The notes beneath the pieces were generated by a model. That model ran no database searches. It worked only from the letters and a program-made list of their open reading frames with translations, and was not told where the DNA came from. Shown piece by piece: positions 1 to 8,843 of a stretch of DNA of 50,655 nt. The DNA is from an uncultured Pelagibacteraceae bacterium. GTDB taxonomy: Bacteria > Pseudomonadota > Alphaproteobacteria > Pelagibacterales > Pelagibacteraceae. Made by a program: the position numbers and the translations under genes. The stretch covers positions 1 to 50,655 of the forward strand of contig CACHKE010000008.1 of NCBI GenBank assembly GCA_902580335.1. The letters are read 5' to 3'. Positions within the stretch are counted from its first letter, which is position 1; every line of letters begins with the position of its first letter.

Positions 1-776
1 TAAGTTTTGGTAAAACCTTTGCTAATTTAATTAAAAAACCATTTATTGCTGTTAATCATTTAGAAGGTCATGCTTTAAGTCCAAGAATTAATTCAGAGTT
101 AAAATACCCGTATTTATTTTTATTGATTTCAGGTGGACATTCACAATTTTTAGATGTTAAAGGACTCGGAAATTATAAAAGATTAGGCACTACTATAGAT
201 GATGCTTTAGGTGAAGCATTTGATAAAACTGCTAAATTATTAGGAATAGAATTTCCAGGTGGGCCAAAAATTGAAGTTTTTGCTGATAAGGGAAATCCTG
301 AAAAATATAATTTACCAAAACCAATTATAAATAGGGGTGGTTGTAACTTATCATTCGCGGGCTTGAAGACAGCAGTTTTAAAAATATCGAAAAAAATAAA
401 AACAGAACAAGATAAATTTGATTTAGCAGCCTCATTTCAAAAAACAATTATAGAAATCCTGTATAAGAAAACAAAAATTGCTTTTTTAGAGTTTGAAAAA
501 CAAAACAGTCTGAATAAAAAAATTTTTGTTGTTGCCGGTGGTGTTGCTGCTAACAAAGAAATCAGATCAATGTTAATTAATTTATGTAAAGAAAAAAATT
601 ATGAAAGTATATTTCCACCAATAGAACTCTGTGGTGATAATGCTGCAATGATAGGGATGGTAGGCTTAGAAAAATTTAAATTAAATCAATTCAATGATTT
701 GGATCATCCAGCAAAACCCAGATGGCCACTAGATGAAAAAGCTAATTTCTTAAAAGGAGCAGGTGTAAAATTATAA
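1..776 (+). CDS. tsaD: TsaD, tRNA N6-adenosine threonylcarbamoyltransferase (5' partial)
   Basis: This enzyme transfers threonylcarbamoyl from TC-AMP to A37 of ANN-decoding tRNAs, with TsaB and TsaE. The start lies before the window; the frame is open from base 3 and about 257 residues are visible. The read-in sequence contains VNHLEGH, whose HxxxH is the metal-binding pair of the family. Further landmarks are ISGGHSQ, LGEAFDKTAKLLG, PGGPKIE, FAGLKTAV, VAGGVAANKEIR and CGDNAAMIG near the end. An ATG at 137 or any other internal start would lose the metal site, so the gene is truncated by the window, not short. It ends with TAA sharing its last A with the ATG of the next gene, so the two are probably translationally coupled. 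Confidence 0.95.
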   Translation, partial: SFGKTFANLIKKPFIAVNHLEGHALSPRINSELKYPYLFLLISGGHSQFLDVKGLGNYKRLGTTIDDALGEAFDKTAKLLGIEFPGGPKIEVFADKGNPEKYNLPKPIINRGGCNLSFAGLKTAVLKISKKIKTEQDKFDLAASFQKTIIEILYKKTKIAFLEFEKQNSLNKKIFVVAGGVAANKEIRSMLINLCKEKNYESIFPPIELCGDNAAMIGMVGLEKFKLNQFNDLDHPAKPRWPLDEKANFLKGAGVKL

Positions 777-1186
777 TGCAATACTGGTTACTTAAATCAG
801 AGCCTGACGTTTGGTCAATTGATCAACAAAAAAAAGCTGGTGAAAAAGGAGCACCCTGGGACGGTGTAAGAAACTATCAAGCAGCTAAGAATTTAAAAAC
901 TATGAAAAAGGGTGATCAATGTTTTTTTTATCACTCAAATATTGGAAAAGAAATTGTTGGAATAGTAGAAGTTGTGAAAGAACATTACATTGATAAAACA
1001 GACAAATCAGGAAGATTTGTTGCTGTGACTGTAAAGTTTATGAAAAGACTTAATAACCCTGTGTCTTTAGAGCAAATTAAAAAAAACAAGGATTTAAGCC
1101 ATTTATCTTTAATTAAACAAAGTAGATTATCTGTAATGCCTATTGACTCTAAAAGCTGGAAGATTTTAAATAAAATGAGTAAATAA
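776..1186 (+). CDS. EVE domain-containing protein
   Basis: A 136-residue single-domain protein of the EVE family (related to human thymocyte nuclear protein 1), a PUA-like fold thought to bind modified nucleobases; the bacterial role is not established. Family landmarks are YWLLKSEP at residues 3-10, [13 protein letters not shown] near residue 28, and the [10 protein letters not shown] strand around residue 46. Length is typical of stand-alone EVE proteins. The start overlaps the tsaD stop as TAATG, and acs follows after 8 bases, so the three genes look like one transcription unit. An EVE gene between tsaD and acs is, as far as I recall, a recurring alphaproteobacterial arrangement. Confidence 0.88.
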   Translation: MQYWLLKSEPDVWSIDQQKKAGEKGAPWDGVRNYQAAKNLKTMKKGDQCFFYHSNIGKEIVGIVEVVKEHYIDKTDKSGRFVAVTVKFMKRLNNPVSLEQIKKNKDLSHLSLIKQSRLSVMPIDSKSWKILNKMSK

Positions 1187-1194
1187 TAAAAAAA

Positions 1195-3282
1195 ATGCCA
1201 AAAAAAAAGAAATCGAAAAAGAAAAAAACCAAAAAGACAAAGAAAAAAAAATCTTCAAAAAAAAGAAGAAAAATAAAAAGAGTCTCAAAAACTAAAAGAT
1301 CTGCAACTAAAAGATCTAAAAAGAAAAATATTGATAAATCATCATCTAGCGATCAAGTAATTAAAACTAAACCTGAATGGGTAAAAAGGAGTTTAGCAAA
1401 TAAAGCCCAATATCAAAAAAAATATTCTGATTCTATTAAAAATAATAATTCATTTTGGAAAAAAGAAGGAAAGAGAATTACTTGGATAAAACCTTACAAA
1501 AAAATTAAAGATGTCAAATATAGTAAAGACGAAGTAAGAATTAAATGGTTTGAAGATGGTACTTTAAACGCATCTGCAAATTGTATTGATCGTCATCTAA
1601 AAGATAAAAAAGATAAAACTGCAATTATATGGGTAGGGGATGATCCTAAAGATACTCAAAAAATTTCTTATAAGCAATTACATCAAAAAGTTTCAAAAGC
1701 TGCTAATGGTCTAAAAAAACTAGGGATACAAAAAGGCGATCGTGTCACTATTTATTTGACGATGATACCTGAATTAGCAATACTGATGTTGGCTTGTGCA
1801 AGAATAGGTGCCGTCCACTCAATAATTTTTGGTGGTTTCTCTGCAGAGTCAATTTCAGGAAGAGTGAATGATTGTAAATCAGAATATATAATTACTGCTG
1901 ATGAGGGAGTAAGAGGAGGCAAAACTATTCCTTTAAAAGCAACCACAGATGAAGCTTTATCTAATTGTCCAGATGTTAAAAAATGTATTGTAGTAAAGAG
2001 AACTGGTAATTATGTATATTGGGATCAAGATCGAGATGTCTGGTATCACGACCTAATTAAGGATGTACCAAATCATTGTGAGCCTGAAGAGATGAGTGCA
2101 GAGGATCCTTTATTCATCCTATATACATCAGGATCAACCGGAAAGCCTAAAGGAGTATTACATACCACTGGAGGATATATGGTTTATGCTTCTATGACTC
2201 ATCAATATATTTTCAATTATAAACCGAATGACATTTATTGGTGTACAGCAGATATTGGATGGGTAACTGGTCATAGCTATATAATTTATGGACCATTAGC
2301 TAATGGTGCAACAACCATTATGTTCGAAGGTGTTCCAAATTACCCAGATAGTTCAAGGTGGTGGCAGATAGTAGACAAATATAAAGTCAATACTTTTTAT
2401 ACAGCGCCAACAGCTATAAGGGCCTTGATGAGAGAAGGTGATGGCCCGGTCAATAAAACTACTAGAAAATCTCTAAAATTATTGGGAACTGTTGGAGAAC
2501 CTATAAATCCAGAAGCATGGATGTGGTATTACAAAACTGTTGGTAATTCAAAATGTCCAATAGTCGATACATGGTGGCAAACCGAGACGGGAGGAATTCT
2601 TATAGCACCACAAACTGGAGCTATTCCACTTAAACCTGGATCAGCAACAAAACCTTTTTACGGAATTAAACCGGTGCTAGTCAATAAAGATGGTAAAGAA
2701 ATAAAAGGTGAAGGTGAAGGTAGACTTTGTATAGCTCAGTCTTGGCCTGGTCAAATGAGAACAGTATATGGTGATCATCAAAGATTTATTGATACATATT
2801 TTTCTCAATTTGATGGAAAATATTTCACTGGTGATGGATGTAAAAGAGATAAAGACGGTTACTATTGGATAACTGGTAGAGTTGATGATGTAATTATCGT
2901 TTCTGGTCATAATCTTGGTACCGCTGAAATTGAAAGTGCCTTTGTTGCCCATCCTAAAGTAGCTGAGGCTGCTGTGGTTGGATATCCTCATGATATCAAA
3001 GGAAATGGGTTGTACTGTTATGTTACTTTAAACGCTGGAGAGAGTGAAACGGGCGATTTGGATAGAGAACTAAAACTTTGGGTAAGAAAACAAATAGGAC
3101 CTTTAGCAACACCAGATCTAATTCATTTTACCCCAGGTCTTCCAAAAACAAGATCTGGAAAAATAATGAGAAGAATTTTAAGAAAGATTGCAGCAAACGA
3201 GCATGGACAACTAGGGGATACAACTACTTTGGCTGATCCAGGTGTAGTCGATAGCTTAGTTGAAAATAGAAAAAATACCTAA
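1195..3282 (+). CDS. acs: Acetyl-CoA synthetase with lysine-rich N-terminal extension
   Basis: AMP-forming acetate:CoA ligase, making acetyl-CoA from acetate, ATP and CoA in the cytoplasm. The ANL-family core starts near residue 60 ([20 protein letters not shown]). Visible motifs are [11 protein letters not shown] near residue 310, [39 protein letters not shown] and [16 protein letters not shown], where the catalytic, normally acetylation-controlled lysine is K656. The protein is 695 residues against about 650 for the E. coli enzyme; the excess is a basic tail (residues 2-45, 24 Lys and 5 Arg). No other in-frame ATG occurs before the catalytic core, so the tail is probably translated. The symporter pair at 4028-6102 may supply acetate. 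The end overlaps the convergent gene by 4 bases. Confidence 0.96.
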   Translation: MPKKKKSKKKKTKKTKKKKSSKKRRKIKRVSKTKRSATKRSKKKNIDKSSSSDQVIKTKPEWVKRSLANKAQYQKKYSDSIKNNNSFWKKEGKRITWIKPYKKIKDVKYSKDEVRIKWFEDGTLNASANCIDRHLKDKKDKTAIIWVGDDPKDTQKISYKQLHQKVSKAANGLKKLGIQKGDRVTIYLTMIPELAILMLACARIGAVHSIIFGGFSAESISGRVNDCKSEYIITADEGVRGGKTIPLKATTDEALSNCPDVKKCIVVKRTGNYVYWDQDRDVWYHDLIKDVPNHCEPEEMSAEDPLFILYTSGSTGKPKGVLHTTGGYMVYASMTHQYIFNYKPNDIYWCTADIGWVTGHSYIIYGPLANGATTIMFEGVPNYPDSSRWWQIVDKYKVNTFYTAPTAIRALMREGDGPVNKTTRKSLKLLGTVGEPINPEAWMWYYKTVGNSKCPIVDTWWQTETGGILIAPQTGAIPLKPGSATKPFYGIKPVLVNKDGKEIKGEGEGRLCIAQSWPGQMRTVYGDHQRFIDTYFSQFDGKYFTGDGCKRDKDGYYWITGRVDDVIIVSGHNLGTAEIESAFVAHPKVAEAAVVGYPHDIKGNGLYCYVTLNAGESETGDLDRELKLWVRKQIGPLATPDLIHFTPGLPKTRSGKIMRRILRKIAANEHGQLGDTTTLADPGVVDSLVENRKNT

Positions 3283-3923
3283 AATTTTATTCTTTCATTA
3301 AATTCTTTTTTTACAACATCCCATTTTAAAATTACTGAATTGAGAACAATTTTGCGATCTAAAGTTTTTAAATCTTCTGCAATTGGTGCCCACTTATATA
3401 ATGATAAAGCACTAGGATTAAAAGGTAAATCATTGTGATGATCATCCCAATTAATATTTTGTATCCTTTCATCAAAACTTTTTTTTGCATTTTCAATGAT
3501 ATCAATTGGCATCTTATTTGACGTTTCATCATCTAAAATTTTTAAAAAAATTTCTTTTGCTTTCTCTATGTCTTGGTAATTGAAATTTGCTTTCAATTTT
3601 GAAAATGTAAACAATGTAAGATCTTGAAGAGCAACAGCATAAATATTCCACTTAGCCAAGTTTACTGAGTCCATAAAAGTATCATTCTCAAAATGAAGAA
3701 CGTACCTAGTTCCCATCCTCGTTTTAAGATAGCCGTAAAGAGTGACCTGACTCACCCAGGCAGATTTTGTTTGAATAAACGTTTCAAGTTCATCCAAATT
3801 GCTAATTTTCCCCTTGGGAATAAAAGCTTTGAACATGGCGAAAAGATAAGTCTTAAAATCATGCCAAGTTAAGTCCCTCCACGTTAATTTGTATTTTCCC
3901 ATAAAAAGCCCTATTTTTGACAC
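3279..3923 (-). CDS. Conserved alphaproteobacterial protein of unknown function
   Basis: A 214-residue soluble protein with no signal peptide or membrane span. I recognise the pattern of an alphaproteobacterial family without assigned function: a segment [20 protein letters not shown] near residue 46, then [31 protein letters not shown] and a C-terminal [20 protein letters not shown]. Aromatic residues and helices dominate; I see no catalytic motif. Relatives are sometimes labelled esterase, a label the sequence does not support (no GxSxG). It is convergent with acs (4-base overlap) and divergent from the symporter genes, so it has its own promoter in the 104-base gap. Its conserved place beside acetate genes hints at, but does not prove, a linked role. 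Confidence 0.8.
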   Translation of the reverse strand: MSKIGLFMGKYKLTWRDLTWHDFKTYLFAMFKAFIPKGKISNLDELETFIQTKSAWVSQVTLYGYLKTRMGTRYVLHFENDTFMDSVNLAKWNIYAVALQDLTLFTFSKLKANFNYQDIEKAKEIFLKILDDETSNKMPIDIIENAKKSFDERIQNINWDDHHNDLPFNPSALSLYKWAPIAEDLKTLDRKIVLNSVILKWDVVKKEFNERIKF

Positions 3924-4027
3924 TTATAACTTGAAAAGGCCAGTAAATTTACCAATTTTAACACTTTAAATCTATTTCATAATGGTTATGGTTTTCGCCA
4001 GTTATAACTAAAAAGAGAGAGGTATAA
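3924..4027 (+). promoter_or_regulatory. Divergent intergenic region ahead of the symporter operon, with a repeated TTATAACT element
   Basis: This 104-base gap must carry promoters for both divergent genes. It holds a perfect 10-base palindrome AGTTATAACT at 4000-4009 and a second copy of its core TTATAACT at 3924-3931, 78 bases away, which could be a paired operator. A purine-rich Shine-Dalgarno-like run (AGAGAGAGG, 4014-4022) lies five bases before the ATG at 4028 and is stronger than the leaders of most genes here. A CATAAT hexamer at 3978-3983 is a possible -10 box but I find no good -35 at the right distance. Confidence 0.4.
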
Positions 4028-4288
4028 ATGTCAAAACAAGAACAACACTGGGAAAAATCCAAGGGTTTGCTAATGATGACGTTAGCAATTTGGTTTGTTT
4101 TCTCAATTGGCATCTTCCTATTCGGGGCTGAAATGAACGAAGTTACGGGACCATTTGGTTATCCGTTAACTTATTGGTTTACATGTCAAGGTTCTCTTGG
4201 AATTTTCGTATTACTGATTTTCTGGTTTGCGAACAGGCAAGAAAAAATTGATGAAGAGTTCGGCTTCAGTGAAAGAGGAGATGACTAA
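4028..4288 (+). CDS. DUF4212 small subunit of a sodium:solute symporter
   Basis: An 86-residue membrane protein with two transmembrane segments (about residues 16-35 and 47-68) separated by a short loop containing GPFGYPLTYWFTCQG. This is the DUF4212 family, which is found next to large SSS-family symporters of the VC_2705/ActP-like type and is taken to be their small subunit. It has a clear ribosome-binding site and its TAA shares one base with the ATG of the symporter (TAATG at 4286-4290), which fits equal, coupled synthesis of the two subunits. Codon use is richer in C-ending codons (TTC, AAC) than in neighbouring genes, suggesting strong expression. Confidence 0.9.
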   Translation: MSKQEQHWEKSKGLLMMTLAIWFVFSIGIFLFGAEMNEVTGPFGYPLTYWFTCQGSLGIFVLLIFWFANRQEKIDEEFGFSERGDD

Positions 4289-6102
4289 TGATAAAAGGTA
4301 ATTTTATAGACAATTTACCTAAGGTTTATGGAATCTATACAGGTGGTTTTTTAGCTTTCATAATCATTATGTCAATTGCCGAGCAGATGGGTATGACAGC
4401 GAAAACAATTGGTATTTGTTTCGTTGCCTTCACGGTAGCCATCTATGCTATAATTGGTTATCTATCACGTACAGCTCAAGCTGATGCGTATTACGTAGCT
4501 GGAAGACAAGTACCAACCGTGTTCAACGGAATGGCGACAGCAGCAGACTGGATGTCTGGTGCATCATTCGTTGCAATGGCAGGTGGTATTTACTTTAAGG
4601 GTTACGGTTATATGGCACTACTTGTAGGTTGGACTGGTGGATATGTATTAGTTGCATCACTTTTAGCACCTTACCTAAGAAAATTTGGCTGTTACACAGT
4701 TCCAGATTTTATTGGTACAAGATACGGTGGTAATTTAAGTAGATTTATGGCGGTAGTAGTTTTAACTGTTGCTTCATTTACTTACGTGACTGCACAAATT
4801 AACGCCACAGGTACAATTGCATCTGTTGCACTTGATATTCCATTCCAATACGCTGTATACGTTGGACTTATAAGTATCTTACTTTGTTCAATGCTTGGTG
4901 GTATGAGAGGGGTAACTTGGACACAGGTAGCTCAGTATATCGTACTAATCATAGCTTACTTATTACCAGTATTCTGGATCAGTAACAAAATGGGTGCGGG
5001 TTTCTTCCCTCACTTCATGTTAGCTGATGAAGTTTCAAGAATAGCTGAATTAGAGGCTCAGTTTGGTTTTGTTAAAAACTCTGCTGAAAATCTAAAAGAA
5101 GTACCAAAAGGTTTGGCTGGAATAACTAAAGCTCACTCAGCGGTGAACGCAACACCTTGGGCATTTATTTCATTAGCGTTAGCGATGATGATGGGAACAG
5201 CTTCATTGCCTCACGTTATGATGAGATATTTCACTACTCCAAGTGTAAAAGCAGCTAGAAAATCAGTAGGTTGGTCATTATTCTTTATCTTCCTACTTTA
5301 TTCTTCTGCTCCAATGTTAGCGACACTATCTAAGTTGTCATTGATTGATCCCTCACTACCAACAGGTATTATCGGTAAATCAATAGCTGAAGTTCAATCA
5401 ATAGATTGGTATCAAAACTGGAACCAAGCAAACTTAATGTTTGTAAGCGACTTTAACGGAAATGGAACTCTTGAGTTAAATGAGTTTTTCATGGGTGGTA
5501 AAGCCGTTGTGTTAGCAACTCCAGAAATAGCTGGATTACCATATGTAATCTCAGGTCTAGTTGCTGCTGGAGGTATGGCTGCTGCCATGTCAACAGCTGA
5601 TGGTTTGATTCTAGCAATTGCAAATGCAATCTCACACGATGTTTACTATAAAATCATCGATCCAAAAGCTGAGACTGCGAAAAGACTAGTTGTTGCAAGG
5701 GTATTACTTGTAGTAATTGGTTTTGCAGGAGCAACAATCGCAGCTCTTGAGATCCAAGGTATCTTGGGTTCAGTAATCTGGGCTTTTGACTTTGCGATGT
5801 CAGGACTATTCTTCCCGCTTGTACTTGGTGTATGGTGGAAGAGAGCTAACAAAGAAGGTGCTATAGCTGGTATGTTCTTAGGATTAGTTTCTGGTGCTGC
5901 TTACCTAGTTTGGGTAAGAACAGGCGGAAGTGGATTCTTAGGAATTACTCAGTTAACGTTTGGTATCTTTGGTTCAGCTGTCAGCTTAGTAGCTATGGTT
6001 GTAGTGAGTTTAATGACTCAAGCACCAAACGCTGCAACGCAGAAAATGGTTGACGAGGTTCGTGTACCAGCTGGTAAATCGATCCTTGGCAAACAACACT
6101 AA
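4288..6102 (+). CDS. SSS-family sodium:solute symporter, acetate/organic-acid type (VC_2705-like)
   Basis: A 604-residue inner-membrane permease with about 13 hydrophobic segments. It belongs to the sodium:solute symporter family closest to acetate permease ActP and the VC_2705 subfamily that pairs with DUF4212. Landmarks are AYYVAGRQVPTVFNGMATAADWMSGASF (residues 67-94), VPDFIGTRYGG, MMMGTASLPHVMMRYFTTPSVKAARKSVGWSL, and AGGMAAAMSTADGLILAIANAISHD, which carries the conserved Ser/Thr sodium-site region. Residues 388-399 (DFNGNGTLELNE) match a calcium-binding EF-hand loop and sit in an extramembranous insert. The acs gene 1 kb upstream makes acetate a reasonable substrate, but glycine betaine-like or other organic acid substrates cannot be excluded. 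A strong terminator follows directly. Confidence 0.9.
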   Translation: MIKGNFIDNLPKVYGIYTGGFLAFIIIMSIAEQMGMTAKTIGICFVAFTVAIYAIIGYLSRTAQADAYYVAGRQVPTVFNGMATAADWMSGASFVAMAGGIYFKGYGYMALLVGWTGGYVLVASLLAPYLRKFGCYTVPDFIGTRYGGNLSRFMAVVVLTVASFTYVTAQINATGTIASVALDIPFQYAVYVGLISILLCSMLGGMRGVTWTQVAQYIVLIIAYLLPVFWISNKMGAGFFPHFMLADEVSRIAELEAQFGFVKNSAENLKEVPKGLAGITKAHSAVNATPWAFISLALAMMMGTASLPHVMMRYFTTPSVKAARKSVGWSLFFIFLLYSSAPMLATLSKLSLIDPSLPTGIIGKSIAEVQSIDWYQNWNQANLMFVSDFNGNGTLELNEFFMGGKAVVLATPEIAGLPYVISGLVAAGGMAAAMSTADGLILAIANAISHDVYYKIIDPKAETAKRLVVARVLLVVIGFAGATIAALEIQGILGSVIWAFDFAMSGLFFPLVLGVWWKRANKEGAIAGMFLGLVSGAAYLVWVRTGGSGFLGITQLTFGIFGSAVSLVAMVVVSLMTQAPNAATQKMVDEVRVPAGKSILGKQH

Positions 6103-6113
6103 ATAATCTTTTT

Positions 6114-6141
6114 AAGGGGCGATTAATTTCGCCCCTTTTAA
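6114..6141 (+). terminator. Rho-independent terminator of the symporter operon
   Basis: A perfect 9-bp stem (AAGGGGCGA at 6114-6122, TCGCCCCTT at 6129-6137) encloses a 6-base loop and runs into a T-rich tail. It begins 12 bases after the symporter stop codon. The stem is far more GC-rich than its surroundings, and it is one of only two clear intrinsic terminators in the window. Confidence 0.9.
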
Positions 6142-6171
6142 TTTCGACCTTTTTCCAATATAAATTTCTCA

Positions 6172-6516
6172 ATGTCAGCTAACTTTCATCCTTTAGTATA
6201 TATAATTGACTATATTCTTGGAGTAATCATGTGGACTTTGATTGGAAGAGTTGCAATGAATATTTTTCAAAGAGAAGACTCTCAATTTTTTTTTATGAGG
6301 GTCTTTGTTAAATTTACAAATCCTTTGATCAACTTATTTAAACCTATAACTCCATCTTTTATCATTCAACCAATCGTACCTCTCTACGTTGCTTGGTTTT
6401 TTTTCATGATAAGATTTTACTTTATGCCTTGGGTTCTAGGATACTCTGTTATGGGTATGTTGTCATTTCCATTAGAAAGTGAGATTTCAAGACAAATTTA
6501 TCAATTTTTTAATTAA
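6172..6516 (+). CDS. Small YggT-like integral membrane protein
   Basis: A 114-residue protein with two or three hydrophobic helices (about residues 8-28, 60-82 and 84-100). The segment FTNPLINLFKPITPSFIIQP resembles the NPxxxxIrxxiP signature between helices of the YggT family, and the helix layout fits, but similarity is weak. YggT-family proteins have been tied to membrane or osmotic functions without a defined activity. It starts shortly after the symporter terminator and 40 bases before rpe, so it may be the first gene of the rpe-purH unit. I cannot assign a function with confidence. Confidence 0.65.
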   Translation: MSANFHPLVYIIDYILGVIMWTLIGRVAMNIFQREDSQFFFMRVFVKFTNPLINLFKPITPSFIIQPIVPLYVAWFFFMIRFYFMPWVLGYSVMGMLSFPLESEISRQIYQFFN

Positions 6517-6556
6517 ATTAGATTTTAAAATTTGGTACTAGTTTATTTAATAACCT

Positions 6557-7216
6557 ATGAAAAAAATACAAATTTCCCCCTCAATATTATCTGCTGACTT
6601 TAGTCAACTAGGAAATGAGATTAAGAGACTCGAGGAGGCAGGGGCAGATATGATACATGTTGACGTAATGGATGGTCATTTTGTTCCTAATTTAACTATT
6701 GGACCTCCAGTCATTAAGACTCTTAGAAAATACTCAGATTTAACCTTTGATGTGCATTTGATGATTTCGCCTGTCCATAAATATATAAAAGATTTTGCAG
6801 ATGCAGGGGCTGATATAATTACTATACACCCTGAAGCCACTGATAATTTAGCAGAATCAATTAAACATATTAAAAGTTTTAAAAAAAAGGTTGGCATTTC
6901 TCTAAATCCAAATACAGAAATCAACATAATTGAAAATGAATTAAAAAATGTGGATTTAATTTTAGTCATGAGTGTTTATCCAGGTTTTGGAGGACAGAAA
7001 TTTATTCCTGACGTGATTAAAAAAATTGAACTACTAAAAAAACTTAAAGATGACAAAAATTATGAATACGACATTGAAGTAGATGGTGGAATTAATTTTT
7101 CAAATTCAAAAGATGTTATTAACGCGGGTGCAAATATTCTTGTATCAGGGACCACAATATTTAAAGAAAACAACGGAAACATTAAAAAGAATATAGAAAC
7201 ACTTAAAGAAGTGTAG
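6557..7216 (+). CDS. rpe: Ribulose-phosphate 3-epimerase
   Basis: Interconverts D-ribulose 5-phosphate and D-xylulose 5-phosphate in the pentose phosphate pathway. The 219-residue TIM barrel has all expected motifs: SPSILSADFSQL at residues 6-17, the metal-binding HVDVMDGHFVPN around 34-45, FDVHLMI, VMSVYPGFGGQ, and the second catalytic aspartate in VDGGIN. Length matches the family. The next gene starts one base after the stop, so rpe, the heparinase-fold gene and purH form an operon. Confidence 0.97.
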   Translation: MKKIQISPSILSADFSQLGNEIKRLEEAGADMIHVDVMDGHFVPNLTIGPPVIKTLRKYSDLTFDVHLMISPVHKYIKDFADAGADIITIHPEATDNLAESIKHIKSFKKKVGISLNPNTEINIIENELKNVDLILVMSVYPGFGGQKFIPDVIKKIELLKKLKDDKNYEYDIEVDGGINFSNSKDVINAGANILVSGTTIFKENNGNIKKNIETLKEV

Positions 7217-7217
7217 A

Positions 7218-8843
7218 ATGCTGTTAGATGGATTTTTTGAAACTTTAAATGAGTTTGCAGAAATAATAAAAAAAAAATTCAGAGGTTTTTATCAAAATTC
7301 AAGTTTATACGAAAAAAAGATTTCTCAAACTTTTGATAATGAGTTTACATACAAGCCAAGTCCTCACTTACTTTCATCGATAATCAAATATCAAAATAAG
7401 AAATATAAAATTGAAGATTTTGAACTAGAGACAGTTTGGAATAGCCAAATTAAACCTAAAGATTTTGAAAAATTAAACAATTTTTTTTGGTTATTTACTC
7501 TTGACTTAAAATCCTCAAAAAATTCTGTGAAAAAAGTTATAACAAATTGGATAACCAACAATAGTCACTTTAAAAAAGAAAGTTGGGAATTTGATATGAC
7601 TGCTAAACGTATTATTTCATTCTTATCTAATCACCCACTTACTTATGACGACAATGATAAAGAATACAAATTAATGTTTGATCACATGATCCAGAAACAA
7701 ACAAATCATTTATTAAACGAGATAAAAAACTCTAAAGATTTAGAAAACAAAATAATTGGTTGTTCAGCAATAATTTTGGTAGGGTTATGTTACAAAATTG
7801 AAAAAGACTATTTAAATATTGGTTTAAGTTTTCTAAAAAAAATTACTAATTCCTTAATAGATAATCAAGGTTTTACAAATTCACGGAATATAAAACAATT
7901 AATATTTTTTTTAAAATATTTTATAATTATTAGAGAATGGTTTAAAGAGTCTCAGGTTGAGGTTCCAGAACACATAGAGGAAAATATTTATTATTTTGGA
8001 CAAAGTTATGCTTTCATAAGACAAAATATAAACGTAGATCTTCTATTTAACGGTAATAATAAGTCTAATACTCAAGATTTTGATCATTACTTAAGGAGAC
8101 TTGGTTATAAATTTAAAAATGAAAATAAAGATTGTGGTGGTTATATAATTTTGAAAAATAAAAAAATTTGTATAGCAATGGATGCAGGATCCTCACCAAA
8201 TTCGAAATATACTCAGGATTATCAATCAGGTGCTCTCTCATTTGAAATAATTTCAAATGGAAAAAAACTTATAACCAATTGCGGTTATTACAAAAAAAAT
8301 AATCAAGCCCTTAATGAGATATCAAAATCTTCAGCTACACACAGTACTTTAATAATTGATGATAATTCCTCGTGTAAATTTACAAAAAAAAAAGATAAAT
8401 TAATTTTAAAAACAGGATTAAGAATTACTCAAAAAAATTCTATATATGAGAAAAATTATTGGAAAATCAGTGCTGCTCATGATGGATACTTTAAAAAATT
8501 TAGATCAATTCATCAAAGAAATATCGAATTTTTTCCTGAGCAAATGAAATTTGTAGGAAATGATAAGATTATTAGAAAAAAAAATAATTTTAATTTTAAG
8601 TTTGATATTCGATTTCATTTAGAACCAAATATTAAATTAATGAAAACTCAAGATAATAAATCCATTTTAATAGAATTAGAGGATGAGGGTTGGAAATTTA
8701 CTTGCGATAATTATGAGATTAATATTGATAATGGATTATACTTCGGTAATGAAAATTCATATATTGAGAACCAAAATATTTTTATATCTGGAATATTAAA
8801 TGATAATGAAGAAAATATTAAATGGGAAATTAAAAAAATATAA
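7218..8843 (+). CDS. Heparinase II/III-fold protein
   Basis: A 541-residue protein with an all-helical N-terminal half (residues 1-270, toroid-like) and a beta-rich C-terminal half. The C-terminal half carries family features: AMDAGSSPNSKYTQDYQSGALSFE near residue 318, LITNCGYY, and SSATHSTLIIDDNSS near residue 370, where the histidine is in the typical place. The family includes polysaccharide lyases acting on uronic-acid glycans. No signal peptide is visible, which is odd for a lyase acting outside the cell. In alphaproteobacteria a homologue commonly sits beside purH, so this copy is probably ancestral and its real substrate unknown. The last A of its TAA is the first base of the purH ATG. 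Confidence 0.85.
   Translation: MLLDGFFETLNEFAEIIKKKFRGFYQNSSLYEKKISQTFDNEFTYKPSPHLLSSIIKYQNKKYKIEDFELETVWNSQIKPKDFEKLNNFFWLFTLDLKSSKNSVKKVITNWITNNSHFKKESWEFDMTAKRIISFLSNHPLTYDDNDKEYKLMFDHMIQKQTNHLLNEIKNSKDLENKIIGCSAIILVGLCYKIEKDYLNIGLSFLKKITNSLIDNQGFTNSRNIKQLIFFLKYFIIIREWFKESQVEVPEHIEENIYYFGQSYAFIRQNINVDLLFNGNNKSNTQDFDHYLRRLGYKFKNENKDCGGYIILKNKKICIAMDAGSSPNSKYTQDYQSGALSFEIISNGKKLITNCGYYKKNNQALNEISKSSATHSTLIIDDNSSCKFTKKKDKLILKTGLRITQKNSIYEKNYWKISAAHDGYFKKFRSIHQRNIEFFPEQMKFVGNDKIIRKKNNFNFKFDIRFHLEPNIKLMKTQDNKSILIELEDEGWKFTCDNYEINIDNGLYFGNENSYIENQNIFISGILNDNEENIKWEIKKI

Noticed and set aside
123-776. tsaD as a complete short gene starting inside the window.
   Set aside because: The frame is open to the window edge, and the upstream part codes for the metal-binding HLEGH motif, so the gene is cut by the window.
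1195-1360. Poly-A-rich stretch as a frameshift or degraded second gene before acs.
   Set aside because: The frame is continuous into the enzyme, with an ATG just downstream of the EVE gene, so it is simply the N-terminus.
2677-2991. Minus-strand open frame of 104 codons inside acs, and many similar antisense frames elsewhere (for example 21982-22278 and 36514-36882).
   Set aside because: They lie fully within strong coding genes, have no family motifs and are shadows of codon use.
5449-5484. EF-hand-like loop as a sign of a fused calcium-sensor domain.
   Set aside because: Only a single loop is present without the flanking helix pair of a second hand, so it is a loop within the transporter and not a separate domain.
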